From NCBI RefSeq assembly GCF_017876625.1, contig NZ_JAGIOH010000001.1, positions 5,663,501 to 5,727,500 on the forward strand: a stretch of 64,000 bases of DNA, written 5' to 3'. The notes beneath the pieces were generated by a model. The model was not told the DNA's origin, searched no databases, and saw only the letters and a program-made list of their open reading frames with translations. Position numbers and translations under genes: made by a program. Source of the DNA: Streptomyces syringium. Lineage in GTDB: Bacteria > Actinomycetota > Actinomycetes > Streptomycetales > Streptomycetaceae. Positions 42,855-53,925 of the stretch are shown piece by piece (positions within the stretch are counted from its first letter, which is position 1; each line of letters begins with the position of its first letter).

Positions 42855-43288
42855 GTCGCCTCTTCTCTAGCTCGACGAGCTGTCGTACCAGGGTCAACAT
42901 CCAACCAGGCCGAAAACGTTCCCGCTCGTGGCTTTTCCTCGAAAGTTCCTTCCGAGTGGGCCGGATCTTGACGGTTGGCGGCGAATGAGCCGTATTGCGT
43001 GGGCTTACGGTTTCACGTCGCTGGGGGTCTTTCGTCCACCCGGCCGGCTTGCCGGGTTGTTCTTGAGGACGTGCCCGGAGCCTAAATGGTTCATGCCTCC
43101 AAGGGAACGTGATGTGCACGTCACTCCATCGGGGTATCGAACACGTGAGCGAAGCTGGACTAGCATGGGCGCTCCCGTGGGTGGCGGCACAAAGGCTCTA
43201 CCAGGCCTCGGTACCCTCTGAACGGCGACCGAGCCACCACTGTGCCCGTACCCGGGCCAGTACAGAAATTCAGCGAGGAGCGAACCGC
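42855..43288. other. Divergent region upstream of parE
   Basis: A 434-base stretch without a supported gene. It contains a G/C hairpin (CCCGGCCGGCTTGCCGGG near 43038-43055), the palindrome at 43109-43124, and a -10-like TAGCAT near 43167 for parE. The parE start has GAGGAG at 43275-43280. Confidence 0.6.
43109..43124. promoter_or_regulatory. 16-bp palindrome upstream of parE
   Basis: GTGATGTGCACGTCAC is palindromic except for one pair. It lies 164 bases before the parE start and about 45 bases before a -10-like element. It does not fit the S. coelicolor Crp pattern (GTG-N6-GNCAC), and the responsible factor is unknown. Confidence 0.45.
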
Positions 43289-45409
<2,121 letters not shown>

Positions 45410-45434
45410 CCCGGGACGGGCCGTAAGCCACCAC

Positions 45435-45475
45435 CGCGCCTCCGGCCGGAGATCCTCTCTCCGGCCGGAGGCGCG
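45435..45475 (+). terminator. parE terminator
   Basis: An 18-bp stem CGCGCCTCCGGCCGGAGA with a short TCCTC loop, 25 bases after the parE stop. Confidence 0.9.
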
Positions 45476-45594
45476 TCACGTGGTGTCCCCGTCACCTGAT
45501 GGGGTGAACGTCCCGGTATTGAGGGGATCCGGATCTCCCTGTTCTGACCATTCTTGGGCCCCGGCCAACGAGGGCGGCGACCAAGGAGAGTCCG

Positions 45595-46065
45595 GTGGAG
45601 AACGACGACGAAGGCGATGCCGGAACGGTTCGCCTGAAGGGTGACCCCACCCCGTGCGAGCCGCCCGCGCACCGGGAGGGCCGGGACACGGCGCGCGACC
45701 CCTCGGGTGTCTACCGGGAGGTCCAGCGCAGTGCCGCCTTCCGTGAAGTGCGCGGCCGCTACCGAGGGTTCGCCTTCCCCGTGACCGTCGCCTTCCTCGG
45801 CTGGTACCTCGGTTATCTGGTGCTGGCGACCACCGCACCGGCCCTGATGGCCCGGCCCGTGGCCGGCGCGCTCAATGTCGCGATGCTCCTCGGGCTCGGC
45901 CAGTTCGCCACGACCTTCCTGCTCACCTGGGCCTACGCCCGGCACGCCCGGCTGCGGCGCGACCCGGCGGCCCTGGAGCTGCGCTGGGCGGTCGCGCTGG
46001 AGACCCGGCAGGGCCCGGCGCGGACGGGCGGCCCGGTCCCGCCGACGCGGAGGGAAGCGCGTTGA
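45595..46065 (+). CDS. DUF485 membrane protein
   Basis: A 156-residue protein with a polar N-terminus (about 60 residues) and two transmembrane helices (YRGFAFPVTVAFLGWYLGYL and ALNVAMLLGLGQFATTFLLTW). DUF485 proteins are regularly encoded just before acetate/solute:sodium symporters, as YjcH with ActP, and are presumed partners. GTG 45595 has AAGGAG at 45584-45589. Its stop overlaps the TTG start of the symporter (TTGA), so translation is coupled. Confidence 0.88.
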   Translation: MENDDEGDAGTVRLKGDPTPCEPPAHREGRDTARDPSGVYREVQRSAAFREVRGRYRGFAFPVTVAFLGWYLGYLVLATTAPALMARPVAGALNVAMLLGLGQFATTFLLTWAYARHARLRRDPAALELRWAVALETRQGPARTGGPVPPTRREAR

Positions 46066-47657
46066 CCGGCACGCACCAGGGCCTGGCACTGGCCCTGTTC
46101 AGCGTCATCGTCGTGGTCACCCTCGCCATCAGCGCCTGGGCCGGACGGGTGCGGCGGGGATCGCCCGAGGAGTTCTACGCGGGCGGGCGGATGTTCTCCC
46201 CCATGGAGAACGGTTTCGCCATCGCCGGTGACTACATGTCCGCCGCCTCCTTCCTCGGGATCTCCGGGCTCATCGCCCTCTACGGCTACGACGGCATGCT
46301 CTATTCCGTCGGCTTTCTCGTCGCCTGGCTCGTCGTGCTGTTCCTCGTCGCCGAACTCGTCCGCAACTGCGGCCGGTTCACCCTCGCCGACGTCCTGGCC
46401 GCCCGGATGGGCGAACCACGGGTCAGGACGGCCGCGGGCATCTCCTCCGTCACCGTCTCGGTCGTCTACCTGGTCGCCCAGATGGTCGGGGCCGGCAGCC
46501 TGATGGCGCTGCTGCTGGGCGGCCCGGGCGGCCGGGCCCGCACCTGGACGGTCATCGGCGTCGGCGCCCTGATGGTCCTCTACGTCACCCTCGGCGGCAT
46601 GCGGGCCACCACCTGGATCCAGATCGTCAAGGCCGTCCTGCTGATGGGCGGCACGATCGCGCTGACCACGCTCGTGCTGATCCGCTTCCACGGCGACCTC
46701 TCGGCCCTGCTCACCACGGCCGCCGACCGCAGCGGTCACGGCCGGGACTTCCTCGCGCCGGGTTTGAAATACGGCGGTGGCTGGACGGCCCGACTGGACT
46801 TCATCAGCCTCGGCCTCGCGCTGGTCCTCGGCACCGCCGGGCTCCCGCACATCCTCGCGCGCTTCTCCACCGTGCCGACCGCCCGCGCCGCCCGCCGGTC
46901 GGTCGTCTGGTCGATCGGCCTCATCGGCGGCTTCTACCTGATGACGATCGTCCTCGGCTTCGGGGCCGCGGCCGTGCTCGGCACCGACGCCGTGCGCGCC
47001 GCCGGCCCGTCCGGGAACACGGCCGTACCGCTGCTCGCCCTCGACCTCGGCGGCGGTGCGGGCTCCACAGGCGGAACGATCCTCTTCGCCGTGGTCGCGG
47101 CTGTCGCCTTCGCCACCATCCTCGCGGTCGTCGCCGGGGTCACCCTCGCCTCCTCCGCGTCCGTCGCCCACGACCTCTACGCCACGCTCAGCCGCCGGAC
47201 GGGCCGCGGGGCGCTCGGCGAGGTCGCGGTCGCACGCGTCGCGGCGGTCGTCACCGGCGCGGTCGCCATCGGCCTCGGGCTGCTCGCCCAGGACCTCAAC
47301 GTCGCGTTCCTGGTGGGTCTCGCCTTTGCCGTCGCCGCCTCGGCAAACCTTCCGGTGCTGCTCTATTCGCTCTTCTGGCGGCGGTTCACCACGCGCGGCG
47401 CCGTCTGGTCCGTCTACGGGGGCCTCGTCCCCGCCCTGGCGCTCGTCGTCCTCTCCCCGGTCGTCTCCGGCGGCCCGGGGGCCGTCTTCCCCGGCCTCGA
47501 CTTCGCCCTGTTCCCGCTGGAGAACCCGGGCCTGGTCTCCGTGCCGCTCGGCTTCCTGGCCGGCTGGCTCGGCACCCTCACCTCACCCGGACCCGCCGAC
47601 GCGGCCGGCCACGCCGAGGCCGAGGTGCGCTCACTGACGGGCGCCGGGGCGGCCTGA
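46062..47657 (+). CDS. Solute:sodium symporter, acetate/carboxylate type
   Basis: A 531-residue integral membrane carrier of the SSS family with about 13 hydrophobic helices. Family motifs: EEFYAGGRMFSPMENGFAIAGDYMSAASFLG near the N-terminus and GLPHILARFSTVPTARAARRS in the middle, as in ActP. It probably imports acetate or another small carboxylate with Na+ or H+. TTG 46062 overlaps the DUF485 stop by four bases. A CitA/CitB-like two-component system is encoded convergently 17 bases away and may control it. Confidence 0.88.
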   Translation: MTGTHQGLALALFSVIVVVTLAISAWAGRVRRGSPEEFYAGGRMFSPMENGFAIAGDYMSAASFLGISGLIALYGYDGMLYSVGFLVAWLVVLFLVAELVRNCGRFTLADVLAARMGEPRVRTAAGISSVTVSVVYLVAQMVGAGSLMALLLGGPGGRARTWTVIGVGALMVLYVTLGGMRATTWIQIVKAVLLMGGTIALTTLVLIRFHGDLSALLTTAADRSGHGRDFLAPGLKYGGGWTARLDFISLGLALVLGTAGLPHILARFSTVPTARAARRSVVWSIGLIGGFYLMTIVLGFGAAAVLGTDAVRAAGPSGNTAVPLLALDLGGGAGSTGGTILFAVVAAVAFATILAVVAGVTLASSASVAHDLYATLSRRTGRGALGEVAVARVAAVVTGAVAIGLGLLAQDLNVAFLVGLAFAVAASANLPVLLYSLFWRRFTTRGAVWSVYGGLVPALALVVLSPVVSGGPGAVFPGLDFALFPLENPGLVSVPLGFLAGWLGTLTSPGPADAAGHAEAEVRSLTGAGAA

Positions 47658-47674
47658 GCGCGGGTCCGGCCCGG

Positions 47675-48352
47675 TCAGCGCGCCGCCCAGGCGTAACGGT
47701 GCTCCGGGCGGCCCGTCTCGCCGTACCGGAGGGTGAGACTGAGCCTGCCGGACTCCTCCAGCCGCTTGAGATAGCGCTGCGCCGTGGAGCGGCTGAGCCC
47801 CGAACGCTCCGCGACCTCGTGTGCCGACAGGGGGCACGCCGCGGCCGAGAGCACCTGGCGGATCAGCTCGGCGGTCGGCGCGGAGTGGCCCTTGGGCAGG
47901 GGAGCGGCGGTCGCGGCGGTGCGCAGCGTGCCGAAGATCCGGTCCACCTGGTCCTGTCCCGCCTCCTCGGCGTCGTCGAGGGTCCGGCGCAGCTGGGCAT
48001 AGGCCTCCAGCTTCACCCGCAGCGCCGGGAAGGCGAACGGCTTGACCAGGTACTGCAGGGCGCCGTAGCGCATCGCCGTCTGCACGGTCGCGATGTCCCG
48101 GGCGGCGGTCACCATGATCACGTCGGTGAGGTGGCCGTGCTGCCGCATCCGGCGGACCAGCGAGAGCCCCGTCTCGTCCGGCAGATAGTGGTCCAGCAGC
48201 ACCAGGTCGATACCACCGCGCTCCAGCAGGGCCAGGGCCTGTGCCGCGTGATGGGCCTTGGCCACGACATGGAAGCCGGGAACGCGCGCGACATACGCGG
48301 CGTTGATCTCGGCGATACGGAAGTCGTCGTCCACGACCAGGACTTCGATCAC
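47675..48352 (-). CDS. CitB/DcuR-type response regulator
   Basis: A 225-residue regulator. The receiver domain has VLVVDDDFRIAEINAAYV and the phospho-acceptor Asp54 in LVLLDHYLPDETG, with Lys in YLVKPFAF. The C-terminal winged helix (LSAAACPLSAHEVAERSGL, STAQRYLKRLEESGRL) is of the CitB/DpiA group, regulators of carboxylate uptake. GTG 48352 has AAGGGG 8 bases upstream and puts the acidic pocket at the proper position. It lies 57 bases downstream of its sensor kinase, in the same operon. Confidence 0.88.
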   Translation of the reverse strand: MIEVLVVDDDFRIAEINAAYVARVPGFHVVAKAHHAAQALALLERGGIDLVLLDHYLPDETGLSLVRRMRQHGHLTDVIMVTAARDIATVQTAMRYGALQYLVKPFAFPALRVKLEAYAQLRRTLDDAEEAGQDQVDRIFGTLRTAATAAPLPKGHSAPTAELIRQVLSAAACPLSAHEVAERSGLSRSTAQRYLKRLEESGRLSLTLRYGETGRPEHRYAWAAR

Positions 48353-48409
48353 TGGTTCACCCCTTCGCTCTTCTCGTCCGTGTGCCCCCGTCACCGCGGT
48401 CACCGTCCC

Positions 48410-50041
48410 TCACCGTCGCGCTCCTTCGAGTTCCAGCAGCGCCTCCGGCAGTTCCACCGTGAACACCGCCCCGCCGCCGTCCCGTTCGCCCACCCGGGCC
48501 GAGCCGCCGTACCGCTCGGCCAGCCGCCGTACGAGCGAGAGACCGAGGCCCCGGCGGCGGTGCGCGGGCGGCTCCTTGGTGGACCAGCCGTCGGTGAACA
48601 CCAGCTCCGCGGCCCCTTCGGGGACGCCCGGGCCGTTGTCCGAGACCCGCAGGACGACCGTGGAGCCCTCCGCCCGCAGCTCCACCTCCACGAAGGGCTC
48701 GGCCGCCGGCCGTCCGCCGGCCGCGCCGCCGCGTACGGTCCCGGCGGCGTCCAGGGCGTTGTCCACGAGATTGCCGAGCACGGTGACCAGGTCCCGGGAA
48801 TCCACCACGCGAGGGGGCAGTTGCGTCGCCTCGCTCACCCGCAGCGCCACTCCCCGCTCCGCCGCGACCGCGCTCTTGCCCACCAGCAGGGCGCTGACCA
48901 TCGGCTCGCGCACCCGCTCGGTGACCTGTTCGGCCGTGGCCCGGTGCGCGCCGCTGACCTCCGCGACGAACTCCACGGCCTGCTCGTACAGGCCCAGTTC
49001 CAGCAGACCGACGATGGTGTGCAGTTGGTTGGCGTGCTCGTGGTCCTGGGCGCGCAGTGCCTCGGTCAGCCCTCGGATGCCGTCCAGCTCCCGGCCGAGG
49101 AGCTCCAGCTCGGTGCGGTCGCGCAGCGTCGCCACCGCTCCGCCGTCGGCCGTTTCCATCCGGTTGGCGACCAGGACCCGGCCGCCCCAGACGGTCAGCA
49201 GATCGGCCCCCGCGACCCGGCCGGCCAGCACATCGGTGGTCCGGCCGGGCGGCAGGACGTCGTCGAGCGGGCGTCCGGTGGCCTCCGGGCCGAGCCCGAG
49301 CAGCCGCTGCGCCTCGTCGTTGACCAATCGCACCCGGCCGCGCCGGTCGAGGGCGAGCACCCCCTCGCGGATGCCGTGCAGCATGGCCTCACGCTCGTCG
49401 AGCAGGGCGGATATCTCGGAGAGCTCGATGCCGTGCGTGCGCTTGCGCAGCCGCCAGGAGACGGCGCCCGCGGCCAGCGCGCCCACGCCGAGCGCGGCGC
49501 CCGCGTACATCAGCACGCCGGGCACGGCGTCCAGCAGCAGTGCGCGCACGCTGCCGTAGGCGATGCCCACGGAGACGGCGCCGACGATCTCACCCCGCTG
49601 GTCGCGCAGCGGCACCTTGCCGCGCGCGGAGCGGCCGAGGGTGCCGCGCTCGATGCCCGTCCACTCGTGGCCGGTCAGGGCCGGGCCCGGGTCGGTGCTG
49701 ACGTGCCGCCCGATCTCCGAGGGGGTGGTGTGGGAGTAGCGGATGCCCCGGTTGTCGACCACCACGACATAGCTCGCGCCGGTGGCCCGCCGGACGCGCT
49801 CGGCCCCGGCCTGTACCGGGCCGCCCGGGGCCGGCCGATGGGCGAGCAGATCGCGGGCGAGGCCGGGCTGGGCGGCGGTGGTCTGCGCGATGGCCAGGGC
49901 CCGGTGCTCGGCCTGGTCGTCCAGCTGGGAGCCGAGCGGCGCGAGGAAGAGGCCCGCGGCGAGCGTGGTGACGCCGGTAGTGAGCAGCAGCTGGACGAGG
50001 AGGACCTGGGCGAAGACGCGGCGGGGCCACCGGGGGCGCAT
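48410..50041 (-). CDS. CitA/DcuS-type sensor histidine kinase
   Basis: A 543-residue membrane sensor. TM1 (VFAQVLLVQLLLTTGVTTLAA), an extracellular PAS-like domain with YVVVVDNRGIRYSH, then GTLGRSARGKVPLRD, TM2 (VLMYAGAALGVGALAAGAV), a cytoplasmic PAS (LALDRRGRVRLVNDEA), a CitA-type H-box (QDHEHANQLHTIVGLLEL) and a HATPase domain (LGNLVDNALDA, VSDNGPGVP). This architecture senses C2-C6 carboxylates. ATG 50041 gives the normal short N-terminus. It faces the orphan binding protein across a 364-base gap. Confidence 0.88.
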   Translation of the reverse strand: MRPRWPRRVFAQVLLVQLLLTTGVTTLAAGLFLAPLGSQLDDQAEHRALAIAQTTAAQPGLARDLLAHRPAPGGPVQAGAERVRRATGASYVVVVDNRGIRYSHTTPSEIGRHVSTDPGPALTGHEWTGIERGTLGRSARGKVPLRDQRGEIVGAVSVGIAYGSVRALLLDAVPGVLMYAGAALGVGALAAGAVSWRLRKRTHGIELSEISALLDEREAMLHGIREGVLALDRRGRVRLVNDEAQRLLGLGPEATGRPLDDVLPPGRTTDVLAGRVAGADLLTVWGGRVLVANRMETADGGAVATLRDRTELELLGRELDGIRGLTEALRAQDHEHANQLHTIVGLLELGLYEQAVEFVAEVSGAHRATAEQVTERVREPMVSALLVGKSAVAAERGVALRVSEATQLPPRVVDSRDLVTVLGNLVDNALDAAGTVRGGAAGGRPAAEPFVEVELRAEGSTVVLRVSDNGPGVPEGAAELVFTDGWSTKEPPAHRRRGLGLSLVRRLAERYGGSARVGERDGGGAVFTVELPEALLELEGARR

Positions 50042-50405
50042 GTGTGTGTCCCTTTCGTGTCGTCGCCCCGTAGCGGAGCACGGCTGCGGCTTCGGCGGTC
50101 TGCACCGGTGGCCGCGTCGAACGTAGCGGGACACCACCCCCCGGCCCAGCCCTCGTGTCGCATTCGTTGTGGTAGCGCGAGCAAAACGAGCAGAACAAGG
50201 TTCGTGATCTCAAGTACCGCATTGCTCAGAAGGCTGCCGCTGTGTTGCAGGCCACACCTACCCTCCAGCCCGTGCCGGCCCCGCCCGTGACCGCGGGAGG
50301 GAGGAGCCGACGGCGGAGGCGGACGGATGGACAGCGGCAGCCCGGGCGATGCCCCGGCGACCGGCCCTGACCACGACCGTCGCTCCTGACCAAAAGGACC
50401 AGAAG
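50042..50405. other. Divergent region between sensor kinase and binding protein
   Basis: A 364-base stretch without a supported gene. An A/T-richer core at about 50155-50240 contains the partial direct repeat GCGAGCAAAACGAGCAGAAC, a candidate response-regulator site. The binding-protein gene is preceded by AAAGGA at 50393-50398. Confidence 0.5.
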
Positions 50406-51464
50406 ATGCGTACGTTCGGCAAGCTCACCGAAGTCTCCGCGACACTCGTCGCGGGGGCGCTGTGTCTCACCCTGGCCGGCTGTGCCGACGAATCGTCGTC
50501 GGACGGGGCGAGCGGGCGCAGCGAGGCGGTCAAGGGCGACACCGTGAAGATCATGGTCAGCGGCCTGGACAAGGTCATCTACCTGCCGGCGGTGCTCACC
50601 CAGCGCCTGGGCTACTTCCAGGACGAGGGAGTGACCGTCAAGCTCCTGAGCGAGCCTGCGGGCGTGCAGGCCACCACCGCACTCGTCTCCGGCGACGTCC
50701 AGGGCGTGGTCGGCTTCTACGACCACACCCTCGACCTCCAGGCCAAGGGCAAGCAGGTGCAGTCCGTCGTCCAACTGGCCCGGACACCGGGGGAGGTGGA
50801 GATCGTCTCGACGAAGGCCGCGGCCCACGTCACCTCGCCCAGGGACTTCAAGGGCCGCAAGCTCGGGGTCACCGGGCTCGGCTCCTCCACCGAGTTCCTC
50901 ACGAAGTACCTGGCAGTGAAGAACGGTGTGAAGGTCGGCGAGATCACTCCCGTGGCCGTCGGCGCCGGCCAGACCTTCGTCTCCGCGCTCGAGCAGGGCA
51001 CGATCGACGGCGGCATGACCACCGAACCGACCGTCGCCCAGGTCCTCGCCAAGGGCCTCGGCAAGGTCCTCGTCGACATGCGCACCCCCGAGGGGTCCCG
51101 GGCCGCGCTCGGCGGGCTCTACCCCGCGTCGAGCCTCTACATGAACAGCAGTTGGGTGCAGAGCCACAAAGAGACCGTCCAGAAGCTCGCCAACGCCATG
51201 GTCAGGACCCTCAAGTGGATGGCCGGGCACACCCCCGAGGAGATCGCCGACAAGATGCCTGCCGACTACGCCAAGGGCGGCAAGGACCTCTACGTCCGCG
51301 CGATCAAGAACACGCTGCCGATGTTCACCGAGGACGGCGTGATGCCCGCCGACGGGCCGAGGACCGTCCACACGGTGCTCAAGTCCTTCGACCCCGGTCT
51401 GAAGAACGCCTCGGTGGACCTGGAGAAGACCTACACCACCGAGTTCGTCAGGAAGGCCGGCTGA
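50406..51464 (+). CDS. ABC transporter substrate-binding lipoprotein, NMT1/SsuA-like
   Basis: A 352-residue exported lipoprotein: signal with lipobox LTLAGC (Cys26), then a two-lobe periplasmic-binding fold. The N-lobe has VKIMVSGLDKVIYLPAVLTQRLGYF, and GTIDGGMTTEPTVAQVL and YPASSLYMNSSWV follow, resembling nitrate/sulfonate/thiamine-precursor binding proteins. No permease or ATPase is encoded next to it, so it is an orphan here. It diverges from the CitA/CitB operon, which suggests shared control. Confidence 0.8.
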   Translation: MRTFGKLTEVSATLVAGALCLTLAGCADESSSDGASGRSEAVKGDTVKIMVSGLDKVIYLPAVLTQRLGYFQDEGVTVKLLSEPAGVQATTALVSGDVQGVVGFYDHTLDLQAKGKQVQSVVQLARTPGEVEIVSTKAAAHVTSPRDFKGRKLGVTGLGSSTEFLTKYLAVKNGVKVGEITPVAVGAGQTFVSALEQGTIDGGMTTEPTVAQVLAKGLGKVLVDMRTPEGSRAALGGLYPASSLYMNSSWVQSHKETVQKLANAMVRTLKWMAGHTPEEIADKMPADYAKGGKDLYVRAIKNTLPMFTEDGVMPADGPRTVHTVLKSFDPGLKNASVDLEKTYTTEFVRKAG

Positions 51465-52425
51465 CGGACAGCGTCAGCGACGAGCCCGCCCGGGCCGCGG
51501 GGGGCAGTGCGGCATCGGACGAGGACAGCCGGTCGATCGACAGCACGTCCATCCGGGCCGGGCTGCCGAGCGCCCGGCCGCAGCTCTCCGGCCGCGGCGG
51601 CTCGGCGGCGCCCTGCGCGACGGTGACCCGCCAGGCGCGGCCGTCGGTGTGGCCGACGGTCACGCACCACAGCGGCGCGGCGCCCTCGGTCCGCAGCACG
51701 TCCAGCGCGTCCGCGCCCTCCTCGCCGGTCAGCTCCCGCACCGCCAGGTCGGCGGCCTGGGCGGGGCGCTCCCAGGCCGAGCGGCCCCGGCAGTCCTCGA
51801 TCGCGATCCGGCCGTCCCGGGCCGCCGCGAGGGCGTTCTTGACGCCGTGCGCGGTCGCCCGCCCGTACGCGTACCCGTAGGGCAGGACGAAGAGGGTCGG
51901 CGCGAACCGGTGCCCGCCGATGTGGGTGACCTCCCAGACCTCCAGCCCGCCCGACGCGGTCAGCTCGGCGGCGAGGGGGCGGCCGAGCAGGGCACAGCAG
52001 CGGTCGCGCTTGCCGTTGGTGCACACCAGCGCGAGGGGGTCCCCGGTGTAGGGCTCCCAGAGCCCGCCGTGCTCACCCGCCCCGAGGGCGGCGAAACCCA
52101 GATCGGCCAGCCGCGCGGGGTCGGTGACGCCGGTCGTGCGGATCCAGGAACGGCCCGGCGCGGTGTGGGCGACGAAGACCCGCTGAGTGGCCGGTTCGTG
52201 GCAGTCGGCGTGCCGCCCGGGGCGGCGGATCAGCGCGATCCGCACGCCGGTGCCCTCGGCGGCGGCGTCGAGCGCCCGGCCGACGGCGGGGTCGAGGTGG
52301 CTGGAGGTGAGGGCGTCCGTGCCCCACGGGCCGGGCTGCTCGAGCAGCAGCCACGTCGGTGCGGTGGCTGCGGTGCCGGCCAGCGGCTCGGTCAGGAGGC
52401 GGGATGCGGTAGCGCACGTGCTCAC
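51448..52425 (-). CDS. Sucrase/ferredoxin-like protein, probable ferric-siderophore reductase
   Basis: A 325-residue cytosolic protein of the sucrase/ferredoxin-like family. It carries ALVCTNGKRDRCCALLG, a Cys cluster near a thioredoxin-like 2Fe-2S fold, and THIGGHRFAPTLFVLPYGYAYGR. Actinobacterial members lie under iron control and are thought to reduce or bind iron-siderophore. GTG 52425 starts directly downstream of an iron box (52426-52444). The 3' end overlaps the binding-protein gene by 17 bases. A metabolic sucrase role is unlikely. Confidence 0.78.
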   Translation of the reverse strand: MSTCATASRLLTEPLAGTAATAPTWLLLEQPGPWGTDALTSSHLDPAVGRALDAAAEGTGVRIALIRRPGRHADCHEPATQRVFVAHTAPGRSWIRTTGVTDPARLADLGFAALGAGEHGGLWEPYTGDPLALVCTNGKRDRCCALLGRPLAAELTASGGLEVWEVTHIGGHRFAPTLFVLPYGYAYGRATAHGVKNALAAARDGRIAIEDCRGRSAWERPAQAADLAVRELTGEEGADALDVLRTEGAAPLWCVTVGHTDGRAWRVTVAQGAAEPPRPESCGRALGSPARMDVLSIDRLSSSDAALPPAARAGSSLTLSVSRPS

Positions 52426-52444
52426 AAAGGTAAGCCTAACCTGA
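52426..52444 (-). promoter_or_regulatory. DmdR1/IdeR iron box
   Basis: On the minus strand it reads TCAGGTTAGGCTTACCTTT, matching the Streptomyces iron box (TTAGGTTAGGCTnACCTAA) at 14 of 18 defined positions including the whole core. It abuts the GTG at 52425. Confidence 0.88.
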
Positions 52445-52682
52445 CCCTGAGCCGGGTCGCGCGGTGGCCCGCCATGTTGACGCGACGCGACCACCGGGGC
52501 GCCCGGCACGCACGGGCCGGGACGGGCCGTCGCGGGCCCGGGAGGACCGGCTGCCCGCCGGGCCCGCCCGGCACGCTCCTATCCTGGGGCGGGTGAACGG
52601 TGCCCGGACCGCCTACGGACCAGTCGCCCGGCGCGGGAGCCGGACACCGCCGCTCCCTACGCGTGATGGAGGCGCCACCCCC

Positions 52683-53918
52683 TTGAACAGCACGGCCAGT
52701 ACGGACAGCACGGCGAACGACCCCGACCACGACGAGCACACGGCCGACGCCACCGGGACGGATCACCCGATCGGGTCGCCCGCATCCGGGGGTACCGCCC
52801 GGCCGGCGGGCCCCCAGATCCCGGTCGTCGTCCTCGCGGGCTTCCTGGGCTCCGGGAAGACCACCCTGCTCAACCATCTGCTGCGGCACAGCGGCGGCAC
52901 CCGGATCGGCGCGATCGTCAACGACTTCGGCTCCATCGAGATCGACGCCATGGCGATCGCCGGGCAGGTCGACGGCGCCGTCTCGCTCGGCAACGGCTGC
53001 CTGTGCTGCGCCGTCGACGCGAGCGAGCTCGATGTCTACCTGGAGAAGCTCACCCGGCCCTCGGTCGGGCTGGACGTCATCGTCATCGAGGCGAGCGGGC
53101 TGGCCGAGCCGCAGGAACTGGTCCGGATGGTCCTCGCCAGCGAGAACCCGCACATCGTCTACGGCGGGCTGGTCGAGGTCGTCGACGCGGCGGAGTTCGA
53201 CGCCACCAGGGACCGGCATCCCGAGATCGACCGGCACCTCGCCCTCGCCGACCTCGTCGTGCTGAACAAGGCCGACCGGGTGGCCGAGGCGGAGCTGCAC
53301 CGGGTGCGGGAGACGCTCGACGGACTGTGCGACGGCACGGCCGTCATTCCCGCCTCGCACGGCCGGGTCGACCCGGAGCTGTTCTTCGACCGCAAGCCCA
53401 GGACCGAGACGATCGGCCAGCTCTCCTTCGAGGACCTGCTCTCCTTCGAGGACCTGTACGACGGCGAGGACGACGCCGCGGGCGACGGCGGCGAGGACCA
53501 CCCGCACGACTGCCACGACGGGCACGACTGCCCCGGCCGTCACCGCCGCGCGCATCTGCACGCCGCGTACGACAGCGCTTCCTTCACCGCCGAGGAACCC
53601 ATGAACCCGCGCCGGCTCATGGCCTTCCTCGACAACCGGCCCGACGGGCTCTACCGGATCAAGGGCTACGTCCACTTCGGAGCGGCCGACCCGCGCAACC
53701 GGTACGCCGTGCACGCCGTCGGCCGCTTCCTGCGCTTCTACCCGGCGCCCTGGGCGCGCGGTGCGCAGCGCCTCACCCAGCTGGTGCTGATCGGCTCGGG
53801 CATCGACGCCGAGGCGCTCCGGCGCGAGCTGGAGACCTGCCGGGAGACCGGTCCGCAGGACGCCGCCACCGCCGACGAGCACAGCATGTGGGGCGTCCTG
53901 CGGTACGCGCAGGGCTGA
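52683..53918 (+). CDS. CobW-family metal chaperone GTPase
   Basis: A 411-residue G3E GTPase. Walker A GFLGSGKTTLLNHLL, metal-binding CxCC in NGCLCCAVDA, switch EASGLAEPQEL, NKAD. A His-rich insert (DHPHDCHDGHDC ... RRAHLHAAY) at about residues 270-295 suggests zinc or cobalt binding. The C-terminal domain (RLMAFLDNRPDGLYRIKGYVHF) is CobW_C. TTG 52683 has GGAGG at 52668-52672; a GTG at 52593 is possible as a leaderless start, but the extra region has poor codon bias. The gene converges with parC, 7 bases apart. Confidence 0.85.
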   Translation: MNSTASTDSTANDPDHDEHTADATGTDHPIGSPASGGTARPAGPQIPVVVLAGFLGSGKTTLLNHLLRHSGGTRIGAIVNDFGSIEIDAMAIAGQVDGAVSLGNGCLCCAVDASELDVYLEKLTRPSVGLDVIVIEASGLAEPQELVRMVLASENPHIVYGGLVEVVDAAEFDATRDRHPEIDRHLALADLVVLNKADRVAEAELHRVRETLDGLCDGTAVIPASHGRVDPELFFDRKPRTETIGQLSFEDLLSFEDLYDGEDDAAGDGGEDHPHDCHDGHDCPGRHRRAHLHAAYDSASFTAEEPMNPRRLMAFLDNRPDGLYRIKGYVHFGAADPRNRYAVHAVGRFLRFYPAPWARGAQRLTQLVLIGSGIDAEALRRELETCRETGPQDAATADEHSMWGVLRYAQG

Positions 53919-53925
53919 CCGGCAG

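Noticed and set aside
43109..43124. Crp (cAMP receptor) site
   Set aside because: The spacing does not fit the S. coelicolor pattern GTG-N6-GNCAC nor the E. coli TGTGA-N6-TCACA, so only an unassigned palindrome is reported.
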